DNA of 64,000 nt from the NCBI GenBank assembly GCA_029204225.1, contig CM055096.1, positions 36,593,089 to 36,657,088 on the forward strand. The letters are read 5' to 3'. This DNA comes from Diphasiastrum complanatum (lineage: Eukaryota; Streptophyta; Lycopodiopsida; Lycopodiales; Lycopodiaceae). Numbering within the stretch: the first letter of the stretch is position 1; the number at the start of each line of letters is the position of its first letter. Under the pieces are notes generated by a model that saw nothing but the letters and a program-made list of their open reading frames with translations, was not told where the DNA came from and did no database searches. A program made the position numbers and the translations under genes. Of this stretch, positions 11,336-23,896 are shown in pieces.

Positions 11336-13175
11336 TAGAATTCCAAAATCTATTCAAGAAAACTAAAGTACAAATTCTGTGGGAAACTCCATCGCATTCT
11401 TATGGAAGCTCAATTCTGACTATCAATGTCTAGTAGCTACTACACATTTGTTGGCCATCACTAACTGAGAGTCACCTTACTCTGTATTCAATCGATTGAG
11501 CAAATTCCTTCAACAAATGAACTTCTAAAATGATGTCTGCATAGAATTTTTCCTACTCTTTATGAAGAAGATTGCTCTATGAGTGTACCTGTGAATTCTT
11601 TTCCTACTACAACTCTATCTCTGCACTCGCTAGTTATCAATGTCTTTGGACACAAAGAGTTCAAGAAGTTTTTCAAAATCCACAAGGAATACAGCCCTTA
11701 TGAGCAATAATCATGAATAAGATTCTCTGAATCCTAGCTTGCTTATGAATCGCTAAGGAGTTGGAAAGAAAAAGTCCATTTTGGAGTTTTGATTCAAGAA
11801 ACAATGCCATGCTAATGGGAGTTCTTGGATGATCCACCATCTTCCACGCACACACTATCATTCTGAACTCTTTCTCTCACTCTCTACCTCTCTCTCTTTT
11901 CCTTTTCACTATGTATTACTCCTCAGAACTTAACTTTGCATCTATCTGTAGTAAATAACTATAGTTTGAGTTTTTTCTTATTTCCAGTGTTGAAAATCTT
12001 ATAAGAAAAACCCAATACATGCTATGATTGGACTCGACAACAAGTTTAATACCCATGATTGATGATCTTAGAATCTAAACTTTTCGTTAATGAGATTCTT
12101 AGGATTCAGTTTTGTTATCATCAAGATGATGAAAAGATATCAAGAATCCATCAAACCCATCTAGTCTCTGTATAGGTATTTGGCCTTGGGCCATTTGGTC
12201 TTGCATAATTCAAAGAAAATTCTTTGGAGGGGAGGGGGGGTTTCCCCATCTTGACCCCTCAGAAAGTCTCTTGAATGAATGCCTTTGTGATTGAATGTGG
12301 AATTTCTTCACTAAGCTTTGAATTATTTTCTATTTTATTCAACAGTGTTTTGTTGTCTTCTTAAGACACAACATCTAAAGTCAGGGCTTTAGAAATTAGG
12401 AGGCCTTCACTTCGAGTTCACACACTTAGACTTCAAAATTATCAAAATGAACAATAGCCTCCAAATTTAGCACGACCTCATCTATTTATAGTGGTCCTTT
12501 GTGCCTCTACTACAAGCCTTATTTGGCTACTTTCGGCCTTACAACCATTATTACAAATCTTCTGTTCACAAATATAGCAAGGTTGTTTGAGCCTCTTTAT
12601 TAACAACATTCCTATTGACTAGTTCTAGTCTAATTTAGCTCCATGGCTATATTTGGCAATTCATTAGTAAGCTCATGGGCTAATTACATGCAACACATGA
12701 CACTCCCTCTACTTTAAATATTTTTTATCTAGAAAATGAAGACCATGTACTTCTTTGTTAAGTGCCATGCTCAAAAAATATTTGGCCACCTTGAAGTGGG
12801 AAACATCTTTTCATATATTTTTCTTATCAGTAGCCATCTTCTGTTCATCATATATTGTTCCAGTTTATTGTGAAGAACAAGGGTGTAGTGAGACTTCTTT
12901 AGAGAAACCTTTGATCTATAAACTGATCCTATATATTTGATAAGATCACTAAAGAAGAGATTAATGAAACACATGATTACCTCAAGTTGCATTAGTTCTG
13001 CATGGGTTGACAAGATCCAAGCAACAAACATTCGATAGTTTTCTTCCTCAGTCTCTTCCTTGATCAGATAGGCTACCCAATTCCTGATGCATTCTTTTTT
13101 GTCTCTGCATCTGGTGTTGTTGCCTTATGCACCGCTCCATAATGAAGGATATTTATTTGATTTTGTAACAGGTCT

Positions 13176-13790
13176 ATGATTGTCGAAGGAACAATGTCCT
13201 TAGACCAAGCAGGAAAAGGAACAAATGAGAGAGTATCCTTATCAATCGGTACTCGGATCTCTCATGTATGCAATGATTTGTACAGGACCTGGGAAGTCAA
13301 CAACAACAATCTCCATCGGCTTAGTGGATATGCAGATGTGATGTGGGGAGGAGATGTAGATTTTCATGGATCCACATCTGGATTTACATTCTTCTTCAAT
13401 GGCGGTCCTATATCTTGGAACAGTCTTAAGCAAACCTCTATTGTTTTTTCCTCCATAGAAACATAATACATTGCTACCTCTCAAGCTATTAAAAAAGCAA
13501 TTTCGTTGAAAAATTTATTGTCAGACATTAGTCTAAATCAGTGATAATCAGAGTGCCATTTTCTTATCGGCCAACACTAGATTTCACCCAGGAGTAAGCA
13601 CATTGAGATTCGATATGACTATGTCAGGAGTAAGGTTTTCGATAGAGAGGTAAGCTTAACATATTGTCGAACGCAAAGCATGATCGCAGATGTATTTACC
13701 AAGGCATTGAACATTGATGCACACAACAATTTTTGTGCTCGTTTGGTGTGAAAATCAAGGCAGGAGGGGTGTTGGATTCACTCCTCTACT
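13176..13790 (+). mobile_element. Ty1/copia RNase H remnant
   Basis: The frame contains LSGYADVMWGGDVDFHGSTS, then GPISWNSLKQT and, after a stop, TSQAIKKAISLKNLL. This order (GYADADWAGD, STSG, ISW, ATQAAKEAIWL) is the copia RNase H layout. Further on, a shifted frame gives FTKALNIDxHNNFCARLGVK-like text and then KAGGVLD, the usual copia C-terminus. Stops and shifts make it a pseudogene fragment. Confidence 0.8.
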
Positions 13791-13984
13791 CTCCTAAATC
13801 CCATATTAATCTAGTTCCATTTATATTGTTGTAGTTTTACATGCATTGTCACATAGTTTGCAAAAATACTCTATTAGTGAAGACAAGCATCAGAATGGCA
13901 AATGACTTGATCGACTTGTCCGACTTGGCCGAACCCAACTTGGCCAATTTGTCGAGGGCAAGCAAAATAAAACCATAGTCTCAG

Positions 13985-14362
13985 ATCATGCTAACTGGAC
14001 TGGCAAAACGGGCTGCCAAAACTTGTGTAAATGGCTGCCATTCACAGGAGTATCAAAATGTTTTCCATCCAAATGTTCCAAAATAACTACTCCATAGTTC
14101 GTTATTTCTTTGACTTTATACGGTCCTTCCTGGTAAACTTCAATTTTCCTTTGATCAGCTTGGTTTTATAAATCAATGCTAGGTCTCCTTCTTTCAGATC
14201 CTTTGTGTGTAATCGACGATCGTGCCATGGTAGAATCTTGGAATTTTTTAAGCATAGCCTCATGAATCCTACAATAATTAAAAATTGTCTAAAAAATCTT
14301 ACTAAAACAAAATGTTTCACGTATAAAACTGTGAAATTTTTTAGCTTGTCATCTAATTTCAT
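13985..14362 (-). mobile_element. Ty3/gypsy integrase C-terminal remnant
   Basis: The minus strand reads WHDRRLHTKDLKEGDLALIY and KGKLKFTRK, then in another frame YGVVILEHLDGKHFDTPVNG. These match the tail of plant Ty3/gypsy polyproteins after the integrase core, where a WHD, GD.VLLY, GK...GP segment and a terminal VNG..LK occur. No other domain of the element is nearby. Confidence 0.6.
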
Positions 14363-14969
14363 GCACTAATTTGTAGCTGTCCTCCACTCAAAAATAAGAC
14401 ATACAATAAAACCTTGACATTCAACTTACAACTTAAACTATCATGAGTAATTCAATTACAAATAACCATGGCCAATAGATAAATGTGAACTAGATTGCTA
14501 CTGCCTTACTATGCAAATCATCACATACTTGTAGGGTTCTTGAAAAGAGTAACAATAACAGCGGAAAGCCAACAAGAAAGTGCGGATTTATGCTAGAAGT
14601 TCTCAAAGTGATGAAGGGTCAGCAACAAGGGCCCATGGATCCAGTAAGTGATTCTATATATTTTAGCTCCTCATGCATAAAAGCTTTTGCAGTTTCCGTA
14701 GGTAAGTAGCATTTCTAGAATATATTAGCTTGCTACACTCAACAAGTCTAGGAAAACGATAGAAGCAACGTGTATGACCATTGTTGATAATTTTTGCAAA
14801 GGTTATCATTGACAAAATTTTCAGAATTCACACATGTGGCGAATATATCCACAAGTATGATTGTCTTGATTAAGCTTTGTGATTAGCACAGTAACCTGAT
14901 TCTAGATTGTTTAGCAAGATCTAGTTCAGAAGAAATGGCTTAGCCTAAATCTAGCATGCTAAGCATCAA

Positions 14970-15605
14970 AATATGATAGCAATGAATCAAAGAATGAACA
15001 AAAGTACAAGATTTCAGTGTATTAGCATTAGCTTCAACACGAGTTAGAGAGAGAAAGCTAGAAAGATAACAAGCAAAATAGTTTAGATCCAAAATGGCAT
15101 GAGGTAGCTACAAAACTTTGGTTCTTCATCATTTATTGTGAGGAGAGCTACACATATTTATGGGGTTTGAGGTATCTCGAGGTAGAACCACATCCATCCA
15201 TTCCAAAATGACAACTAAAGTGACATCTAGAGTCTATGTGACATATGTCACTTGCCATGCATGAAATTCTACCAACTTTTACAAGTGTACTAGTTCTAAC
15301 TAACAAAGTACAAATCATCATGCATGTGTCCATTACACTTTGTGCATGCCTTGCATGTCACTATGGATCACTTACAATTAATGCATGTGAATTGCCACGA
15401 GTTTCTACAAGCATGACTATGCTAATTCTATGTTTACAAACTATATGCAAGTTGTATTTATCAAGCTAGATATTACATAACCATGTAGCTCGAGTTCTAT
15501 GTAGGCCAAACTTGGCACTTTGCATTAATGAGCTACATTTTTGCATGTGGTACTACATTTGTAGCAAGCCAAGAAATCAATATGGATTGTTTTTCAATTT
15601 TAACA
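14970..15605 (-). repeat. Copia 3' LTR (outer end approximate)
   Basis: The LTR begins TGTTAAAATTG directly after a purine-rich tract (minus-strand TTTTAGGAGGAG at 15,606-15,617). The outer boundary near 14,970 is a guess from a TATCA end, because no 5' LTR is present for comparison. Confidence 0.55.
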
Positions 15606-15844
15606 CTCCTCCTAAAATTAATCTATATTGATTTGAACATGGATCTTGGTATAACTCCAAGATTGGCTCTATGCTTAATGAAGGAACTTTTTCTCAAAGG
15701 TTTGGTGAGCATATCAGCAATGCAAGATGATGTGTCGGCGTGCTCCAATTTGATTTCCCCTCCAATGAGCTTCTCTCTCACGAAGTGATGTGCAACTTCG
15801 ATATGCTTGCTCCTTGCATGGAATATCGGGTTGTTGGCAAGGGC

Positions 15845-16426
15845 TTAGGCTGAAATGTTGTCAGACATGATCATAGGTAGATCCTCTTCCAAGATTATCT
15901 TTAGTTCCACTAGTAACCTCTTGATCCAAAGCACTTCCTTTGTTGTTGTAGTGAGTGTCTTGTACTCAGTTTCACATGATGAGAGTGATACAGTATCTTG
16001 CTTTTTGGAAAGCCAAGATATTAAGTTTCCTCCAAGATATATGACATAAGCACTTGTAGATTTTCGATCTGCTCTATCACTTGCAAAATCCGAGTCAAAA
16101 TAACCAATAATAGAAAGATCTTCACTTTTATACAATAAACCAAAATCAAAAGTCGAAGATATATATCTAAGCACTCTCTTGGCCATTTTCCAATGATAAA
16201 CAGAAGGATTTTGTATAGTCTGGCTCAACTTATGAACACTAAAGCTTATGTCAAGTCTAGTTATTGTGAGCCAAATTAAGGAGCCTATAAGACTTCCAAA
16301 AAGTGTGATGTCCACGAAAGATCTTTTATCACCTTTGTTAGAGTCCTTTACATTTTGCTCCATAGGTGTTTCTATACTCTTACAATTCAACATATTAACA
16401 TTGAAAGAGCATACTTGGATTGACAT
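15845..16426 (-). pseudogene. Copia RNase H region (frameshifted from RT)
   Basis: 193 codons with GSLIGSLIWLTITRLDISFS, YFDSDFASDRADRKSTSAYV and SWLSKKQDTVSLSSCETEYK, the classic copia RNase H block. It ends at a stop, but the reading continues beyond it with KHIEVAHHFVREKLIGGEIK and ADMLTKPL, the family's C-terminus. The frame is offset from the RT ORF. Confidence 0.9.
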
Positions 16427-17964
16427 ACAAAAGCTTTATCTTTAAGAAAGTCAATCTCTAATCCTAGAATATAGTGAATTTTTTCAAGATCTTGCATCTT
16501 GAACTCTTTTCCAAGTGCAATCTTGGTTTCCTCAACTAACTTGATACTACTTTCTGTCAGAATGATATCATCAACATAAATAAGAAGAATGACAATATCT
16601 TTATCAAAAAACTTGACATATAAGGAAGGATCATAGTGACTAAGATTAAATCCTAGTGACTCAAGAAAGGTGTTAAGTCGAGAATACCATGACCTTGGAG
16701 CTTGCTTCAATCCATATAAACTTTTGAAGAGCAAGCAAACTTTTTCTTTATTATGGATGAACCCAATAGGCTGATCCATATAAATCTCTTCTTCTAGATA
16801 CCCATTTAGAAATGCATTAGAGACATCTAGTTGAAGAACTTGCCAATTGAAAAAACAAGCAAGAGAAATTATGATTCTAATTGATACCATCTTTGCAACT
16901 GGGGCAAAGGTCTCCTCATAATCAAGTCCATAAACTTGAGCAAAACCTTTAGCACAAAGCCTAGCCTTGTACTTGTTGATTGTGCCATCTTGATTATACT
17001 TGACTCGAAAAACCCACTTGCAACCAATGATGTGCTTGTTGGATGGAAGATCCACAAGCTCCCATGTCTTATTGGCCATCAAAGCTTCATATTCCTCCTT
17101 CATGGCAAGGTACCATTCCTTCGAGTTGAGTGCATCATATACATCCTTTGGCTCCCCATGAGAAATAAAATAAGCATAATTAGTAGAGCTGATTTCCACT
17201 TGCTTGCCTCTATCTTCATAGGTAAGCCTTCTAGGCTCGGATCTTTCTCTTTGAGATCTTCTTGGTGAAAAAATTCGAGGTGACTCCTCAAATCTCGGCC
17301 CCATCTCTCCATGATAGTCTTCAAGGGTGATGATTGGAGTATCTTTGTGAGAATCTTTGAACTCGGCCTCCTCAAGAATGTATTTTTGATCTTCATGGAA
17401 TATAACATCCCTACTTTCAATTGTAGTTGATGTAGAGGGAACATAGATTCTGTAAGCTTTCTTGTTGGATGCATATCCAACCATGATCCCTTTAATAGAA
17501 TTAGGATCATCTCTTTTCCTTGTTTCCAAGGGCACATGAACAAAGCAAGCACAACCAAAAACTCTAAGGTGGTCTACCTTAGATTTCTTCTTAAACAAGA
17601 CTTCAAAAGGTGATTTTCCAACAAGTGCATTGTGAGGTAATCTATTGCACAGATAGTTTGCACAATTTATAGCTTCACCCCAATATTCAATAGGCAAAGA
17701 AGCTGCTACTCGAATTGCTTTAGCACATTCACATAAAGATCTGCTTTTCCTCTCAGCTACTCCATTTTGAGATGGAAAATAAGCACAAGAAAACTCTCTC
17801 TTTATTCCTTCACCTTCACAGTATTCATGAAACTTGTTGGAGATGTATTCACCTCCTCCATCACATCTTAAAGCTTTAACTTTAAAAGAAAACTGTTTCT
17901 CAACATAAGCTTTGAAGATTAGGAAGTGATCAAAAACCATAGCTTTTGAAGAAAGTAGATACAT
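16387..17964 (-). pseudogene. Copia integrase (partial) and reverse transcriptase
   Basis: 525 codons. Residues about 30-150 are the integrase core (LRCDGGGEYISNKF, FPSQNGVAERK, second Asp and catalytic Glu present). The linker is followed by RT from about residue 290: WVFRVKYNQDGTINKYKARL, FAPVAKMVSIR, QLDVSNAFLNGYLEEEIYM, SLYGLKQAPRSWY and the YVDDI catalytic box. All key RT residues are present, so the truncation and frameshift, not RT mutation, inactivate the copy. Confidence 0.93.
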
Positions 17965-18426
17965 CCAAGTATATCTAGTAAAGTCATCAATAAAGGTGAT
18001 AACACTTTTTGGATTAAGAATAAAGGAATGATACTATGACTAACAATGTTTGACCACAGGAAAATTCACTAGAACAAAAATCCAATCAATAATAGATGTT
18101 CAGTTCAGTTGACACCAAATGATGATATTGATTGACAAAATAATCTATGACTATGACAGGGATTTGTACTGAGGTATAATTATGCTTTGGAAAGCCCATC
18201 AATGGAGCAGAAGACGAAGCACTCATACAATGCAATGAAGGCTCATGGGGGATGTAGAAGTGTTATTTGGCCTTGGATCAAGCTAGAAAAAAGAAAAAAC
18301 ATGTTTCCAATTTGACATTACATAATGTGCTTTTCCAGCACCCTTACACAAAAGACCAATTAATTTTATTCACGATTCTCCTCTTGTATCAAATTAAGAA
18401 TCAAGGCCATTGACAATGCTCAACAC

Positions 18427-18468
18427 ACACCCACACACACCCCCCCCCCCCCCCCCCGCGCCCGCTTT
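18427..18468. repeat. CA/poly-C tract
   Basis: CACACAC followed by a C run of about 17 and a CGCGCCCGC end. Runs of this kind are also common assembly weak points. Confidence 0.8.
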
Positions 18469-18659
18469 TAGAATTTATATTAGTAGCCAAAATGCTAGAA
18501 TTTTTTGAACGTAGACACAACTATCAATAATGTTCTAGATATATGGACGACCTACCATATATTTAGGTTCATACCACATAACAAACTAAAAATGAGTTAA
18601 AAACTAATTGAAAAACAATGCAAAGAAAAAGTACACAAAACAAAATATGTAACATGTGC

Positions 18660-18743
18660 TTAATTTTGAAAGAGAAATAAAATGGATTTCAGATTTTAAA
18701 ATTTTAAAATCTAAAATCCATTTTATTTCTCTTTCAAAGTTAA
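18660..18743. repeat. 84-bp AT-rich fold-back palindrome
   Basis: GAAAGAGAAATAAAATGGAT is mirrored as ATCCATTTTATTTCTCTTTC around a self-complementary AGATTTTAAAATTTTAAAATCT centre. There is essentially no loop and only one or two mismatches. Confidence 0.95.
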
Positions 18744-19243
18744 ACTCATTAAAGCATAAAAAACAATATATTTAGTAGTAAATGGCACTTTAAAATCTTA
18801 TTGCAACAACAAATTAATTAGACAATTATTATCCGACTCATGGAAATTTTGAAATCCAAAATGTGCACATATGAACAAACTGAGGCTAGATATATAAAGC
18901 TATAGCATAGTAAAATCAATAAGGATATATTCTTGACATTGGTTAAGCTTAAATCTTGGTTTGCTAATTGCATATTATGTTTCATGACAAAATTACTATG
19001 TATTTCAGATGCCCTGGCTCACATGGGTTTTACATGAAGTATAAGATACATTCTTCTGCAATATTCATCCTTAGCGGTTTTTAGCCAATCAATCCCTAGC
19101 GATTTTTAACCCATCGATTCCTTGCCTCTTGTGAGAGGTATACGATCATGCATAGAGACACTCTTGACAAAATGGGAATTCAAAGGTGAGTATACAATGT
19201 AAGATTAATGGAGTAGGCTAACAAATGGTGAATGACAGAACGG

Positions 19244-19244
<1 letters not shown>

Positions 19245-19322
<78 letters not shown>
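19245..19322. repeat. (CT)n microsatellite, about 39 units
   Basis: An uninterrupted CT run. The Arg-Glu open frame over it is an artefact. Confidence 0.98.
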
Positions 19323-19324
<2 letters not shown>

Positions 19325-20640
19325 TTGTGTGATTGAGTGGAGTTCAATGCTAGACATTCGGTAAAAAAAGGAGATCTTCACCACCATGTCACTTATTGAA
19401 GGACTTCAATAACCTTCATGAAGCAAATGCATCCATTTCAATATCTCAAATTGAAAACTTTAAGCCACAAAGTTGACAAAAGACAAAGAAATAGACAAGA
19501 ACCAAAGAGGAACTCACATATGGTAATGTTCACTCAACATATTATGGAAATTACAAGTAATATTGTCTGCTTGTCTTGCCACTTCCACAACTCGCTGCAT
19601 AATAAACCTCAAAGATGGCATTACCTAGTACTTGGACACTTCAATGACCAGTTGAGCCTTCATCTTCTTATTTTCACAATTCCATTTGGTGCACTGAAAC
19701 TTCAGAAGCCATGATTTGCGATTGAGAGAATGCAACACTCTTGAACAACTTGCCTATAATGGGGGAGAAGTTGCAGCTATACTTATTGAGCCCACAAAGT
19801 TCAGAATAACATAGAGCTAGCAAATTTAGGAGTAAACTCTTCAATATTGCCTCCCAATCTACCACATGCAATGGGAATGTTTCCAAGCAAATAGTTTTCT
19901 CGAATTGTCTTTGAGTTAAACTTGCATACAATTGCAATAATTAAGAATTGCTACCACAATTGTAAGTATGTAATGTATTCCAACAAATGGGATAACCCAT
20001 TGAGAGGCTTAATATTAGACGAGAGCCTGATCAGACAACAAAACAATAGAGTAGAAGTAAAAGATTGTGGGTTATCAAGGGAATCTGCCAAGCCAAGAGT
20101 TCATGTAGAAGATCACAAATGAATAGATTAGACCTCTTAGCCTACAACAAAAAATTAGATTGTACTCATCAAACAGTTGAGTGGTGTTGGGCAACATGTT
20201 TGAAATGGGAAATGAAACCTTATGACTCCATGTAGCTTCATGACATGCCCCAGCCAATAAGGCTCTTGCGTGTGGCAAAAAAAATGATTTGTTACTACAA
20301 GTTGCCAACCTTTTTAAAACATTCACAATGTGAACACTCGCCATGTGGGATATTTTCTTGGATGCTTCCCATAGGTAGCTTCTTTATAAAGCAACTTGAC
20401 AGATCATAAATGTTGGGTGATTGTTCACTTGCAAGTAAATGTGATAGACACACTAGCTATTGGTACCGATTGTGATAACCAAATGCAAATGGTCCACGTG
20501 AAGTGACTTCAATGATGAAAAGACGGGGAGTTATAAAGGTAACAAATGAAGGCTTAGGCCAAAAAGACAAAATGTGTATATGTTTCGAATTACTAGAAAG
20601 AAAACCTCCAAAACTAAAATCAAATGTTACAAAGTGATGG
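19323..20640. other. Intergenic DNA, no recognisable gene
   Basis: Only short unrelated frames. Part of it may belong to the LINE remnant to its right, but no domain can be read. Confidence 0.4.
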
Positions 20641-20649
20641 CATGAGTGT

Positions 20650-21310
20650 TAGTGAATGAGACCTCATTGGAGGTACAACTGCCATAGGTTAGGTGTGTCA
20701 TCATCTTTGTTGTGAAGGTTGTATATGAGAACTCTTGACTCTATGTCCACCAGGTAGGAATAGTTGCTCCGTGAAATGCACTACCTCGCCATAACTAATA
20801 GCATTATGTTTGTGGAAAATCTCAAGTCTTATGGTCTCTGAACAAATAAAGAAAATGGGACAGAGTCAAAGGGTTTCCTGGAGTTGATGAACCAATAATA
20901 GACACTCTCCCTCTTGTATTTGGCCTCCTCAATGATAGCCTGAAGAGTAAAAGTATGATTAATGGTAGAATAATGAGCCCTGAAACCAACTTGGCCCATT
21001 GCATGTAATCTCCTAGCATCATTCTTGGTTCTCATTGCCAACTATAGAATCCCATATAGCTTCGCGATAGCATGCTTAATCATGATAGTAAGGTAGTTTC
21101 CTGAATTCATGGAGTCACCGCTCTTGTGAATGGGATGGATGATGTTGGTGCACAAAGATGAAGGGAAAACCAAAGACAACTGCAAGGTTAATTAATGTGG
21201 CAAGAATGAATGAGAGTGGATCTACAACCAAGGTCTGAAATTTGGATTCAAAATCTTCAAAGTTTTCTGCACGGTGAGTTTTCACCCTCTTAATAGCCAC
21301 GCGTACCATT
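20650..21310 (-). mobile_element. LINE (L1-like) reverse transcriptase remnant
   Basis: Minus-strand frames read QVGFRAHYSTINHTFTLQAI, then IIEEAKYKRESVYYWF and NSRKPFDSVP. These match the L1-type RT block (QxGFR...ST.DH.F.L...I...K.....F.D..KAFDSV), with the catalytic-block Asp changed to Asn. Upstream frames carry the pre-RT segment (NYLTIM, LYGIL). It is broken by several frameshifts. Confidence 0.75.
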
Positions 21311-21339
21311 TCGAAGCTGAAAAATTGAGCAGATGATCA

Positions 21340-22040
21340 CCCAACACCAAAACAAAATTATTCCATGGGTAGTGGTACTCAAGAAGGGTAGCAAACCTAG
21401 TGCACCAATGTTGTCCATTATCTCAACTACCATTGCCAACGAGAGGCTTAGAGAGCAAAAAGTTCTCAACATTAAGGTGAGAGGCATTATAGACATGCAA
21501 AATGACATTGTGGAAGCCATTTCACAAATATCAGATTTTCGCATCTCTCCCACCACCCTATCAAACCACTTCTGTCTCTCATTTGATCTTAGCACACTCA
21601 CGCTTCCCTAGTCGTTAGTTGATCCTTCCATTGACTATTCACCATGACATACCTTTGACAAATCCTACAAGATGATATATCAAAAGTCACTGACCTCATC
21701 GCTCCACTATTTCACATGATAGCCCACTCGATATCTAGGCCACTTTCCTCACTATGGCGCTCCACATTGCTGCCTCTTTGGCCTCCCCATCCAAGCCCTA
21801 CAAACATAGACCCACCTCATCTCACCCTATAGTGAAGCCTTTCTTACGATGACGAGTGCCGATATCCACCACCAATGGGTCACCCATGCACGTACACATG
21901 TTCGCCAACTCCTGCATTCTTCTAAAAGATCCTACTACCATATACTTCGTAAGAAAAAGCATGCATATGAAGTAAGTGAAGGGATGGCATTCGTTAATCT
22001 TCTCGTCAGCTCGTCCACTAGCACTTTTTCACTTTAGTTT
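21340..22040 (+). mobile_element. LINE ORF1/ORF2 remnant, opposite orientation to its neighbour
   Basis: The plus strand reads ERLREQKVLNIKVRGIIDMQ, which closely parallels the ORF1 fragment near 38.9 kb ([19 protein letters not shown]). After a gap, AAASLASPSKPYKH and VRQLLHSSKRSYYHILRKKK resemble the linker between LINE endonuclease and RT. It lies head to head with the minus-strand RT remnant, so the two are either separate insertions or a 5'-inverted copy. Confidence 0.6.
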
Positions 22041-23428
22041 GTCCCATGGGCTGCCCAACAGGCAGTGGGCTGGAGGCATGAGCGAGGAGTTGGGAGGTGA
22101 GAGGGGGTGGGATGATCATGCAAAGTTTATTGGATCTAATCATGAGCATGCTACATTCCTATCTTGCTATGGCCAACACATGTTTCAAATGCATTGGTTA
22201 ACAAATAGTATGAGTCAAGCCTAAAGACTTTTTGCCAAACCTTGAATCAAAGAAATTTCCATCACATCATGAATATGGCTATGGAATATATTATCTTCAA
22301 GAGTTGCAACAGCAACCATCAGATGTATTATTAACCATGATTGGTAGCATTACCTCCCCTTGTTTAAGCAATTTCCCAATAAGGAAATCTAGCCACTAAA
22401 GAATAATATGCATCCATTGGGTGCTAGAATAGATCTTGAATCTAAGCAGATATTGAATGTCCTTTGTCATTTTCAAGTTTTATGTTCCTGCATACTAAAA
22501 TTTTCTTAAACTCAAGCATTTCTCTTGATCTACAATGAAGGACCTTGAATTGGCTCTGGAGGCAATTGCCTTGGCGATGGTTTTAAGTCACTAACATGAA
22601 AAGTATGTGTTGGCAACCCTAATTTATATAGAACACTAATACCTTTTGAACTTTAAAAGGTCAGTAAAATCTTCTCATTAGTATGCAGAAAGATTGGTGC
22701 TCGTTTCTTCTAAATTTGAGAGAAACCCATCCTCCTTGTTGGAATACCATTTTCTTATTCACTTGCCATTCCTTCTCTTCAGCCCTCTGATGCCCTGCTT
22801 AATATTTTCTAAGGCTGCCTTATGGTTAGAAATAAGCTCATTTACTATTCATGATAGGGGAGACACATTTCCCACAACTCTACAGTTCCCCAACTAGGGA
22901 AACACCCCAGTGAAACAGTATTGGGAAATGCTCTAGGGAAATATTTCCTCATTTGGGGAGACAAGCTTCCCCATAATAGCACTCATTACTTGATTAAAAG
23001 CCACATCTAATCATTCTTAGCAATTTTCAAGAGTCTCCCTCTCTTCCACATGCACTATCGTGACTATTATCATATTTATTTTCTAATTATTTCTTACTTT
23101 GACGTCAAATCATTTGTATTCTTGATTATACTTGAATGGCCACTTGGGAGGCCAAATAAAATCTAAGCAGGGATCTTGAATGGCCACTTTAGCTGACTAA
23201 TCAATATGCCTGTAATTGCTGGCTGAATAGCAGAGAAGGGAAAGAAGATGCAAAAGGCTGCAACCTGAAGCTCTTAGTACCATATATATGAAGCTAGATC
23301 ATGGAACGATTTGTTGAGCAACATAGGTAAAACGGAATGTAGATACAGAGTAAAAGGCAGAGCAGAGCTTTTACATCTGCATGCAAGTTTCTATTAGAAG
23401 GTTGCAAAATCCAGGGACAAGACTTTTC
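22041..23428. other. Intergenic DNA 3' of the PEPC gene
   Basis: No recognisable coding sequence. The right part may include PEPC 3' flanking sequence. Confidence 0.45.
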
Positions 23429-23434
23429 TTTATT
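23429..23434 (-). terminator. Candidate polyadenylation signal of the PEPC gene
   Basis: A minus-strand AATAAA lies about 345 bp after the PEPC stop codon. Plant poly(A) signals are degenerate, so this is only a candidate. Confidence 0.3.
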
Positions 23435-23776
23435 TGTCCACGTCCAATAAATAAAATCTAAGACTCAAAATGTTTATGGAGCACTCCAACCATTAGATGA
23501 CATCCTTTGCATAGATCTACAATGTACTACAACTACTCACGAAGCAGTTATCCATTGAATTCAAAGAGATGTATCCACATACTGAAATTTGCAAACAAAA
23601 CATCTCTAGCAAGAAATTTATGCTAGTATTACATATACAACTTGAGCTGACTATGAAAAGGAAGAATGATCTAGTTGATTATGGAGAGAGAGGTCAGACA
23701 CTGGTTCTTATACAACAGTCTCCCAAGTTTTGCCTTTTCATAGATTCTATACTATGTACAACAATAAGGAGCTTTA

Positions 23777-23896
23777 TCAACCCGTGTTCCGCATGTTGCT
23801 GGCAATAGCTTTTATAGTTCTCAACAATGGTTTCTCCCACAATGATTTTTGAGAATCTGTGATCGTTGGATCTCTACGCCTTCCCAGTAAAATTAC
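23777..23896 (-). CDS. PEPC last exon
   Basis: 39 codons and a [23 protein letters not shown], then [16 protein letters not shown]. The RNTG/QNTG C-terminus is required for PEPC activity and is intact. The acceptor is TTGTACAG. Confidence 0.97.
   Translation of the reverse strand, partial: VILLGRRRDPTITDSQKSLWEKPLLRTIKAIASNMRNTG

Larger units (their letters stand above)
9590..13170. other. Intergenic DNA, no recognisable gene
   Basis: This contains a short triplicated motif (10,495-10,650) and a 23-bp minisatellite (11,199-11,335). The sequence style, with repeated CAGCAAA-like and CTCTCATTGAAGGG motifs, suggests untranslated retrotransposon DNA, but no coding domain is visible. Confidence 0.4.
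14970..18020 (-). mobile_element. 5'-truncated Ty1/copia retrotransposon
   Basis: On the minus strand the order is partial integrase, reverse transcriptase, RNase H, polypurine tract and 3' LTR. The copy stops abruptly near 18,020 inside the integrase core (reading SVITFIDDFTRYTW just before the break). Gag, protease and the 5' LTR are therefore missing. One frameshift near 16,400-16,430 separates RT from RNase H and one stop ends RNase H near 15,847, so the copy is non-autonomous. Confidence 0.92.
18030..19244. other. AT-rich intergenic DNA
   Basis: No gene seen. It contains a CA/poly-C run (18,427-18,468) and a long AT-rich fold-back at 18,660-18,743. Confidence 0.5.

Noticed and set aside
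12771-13031. 86-codon minus-strand ORF and a protein-like stretch near 13,060-13,150
   Set aside because: No recognisable motif and no clear splice signals.
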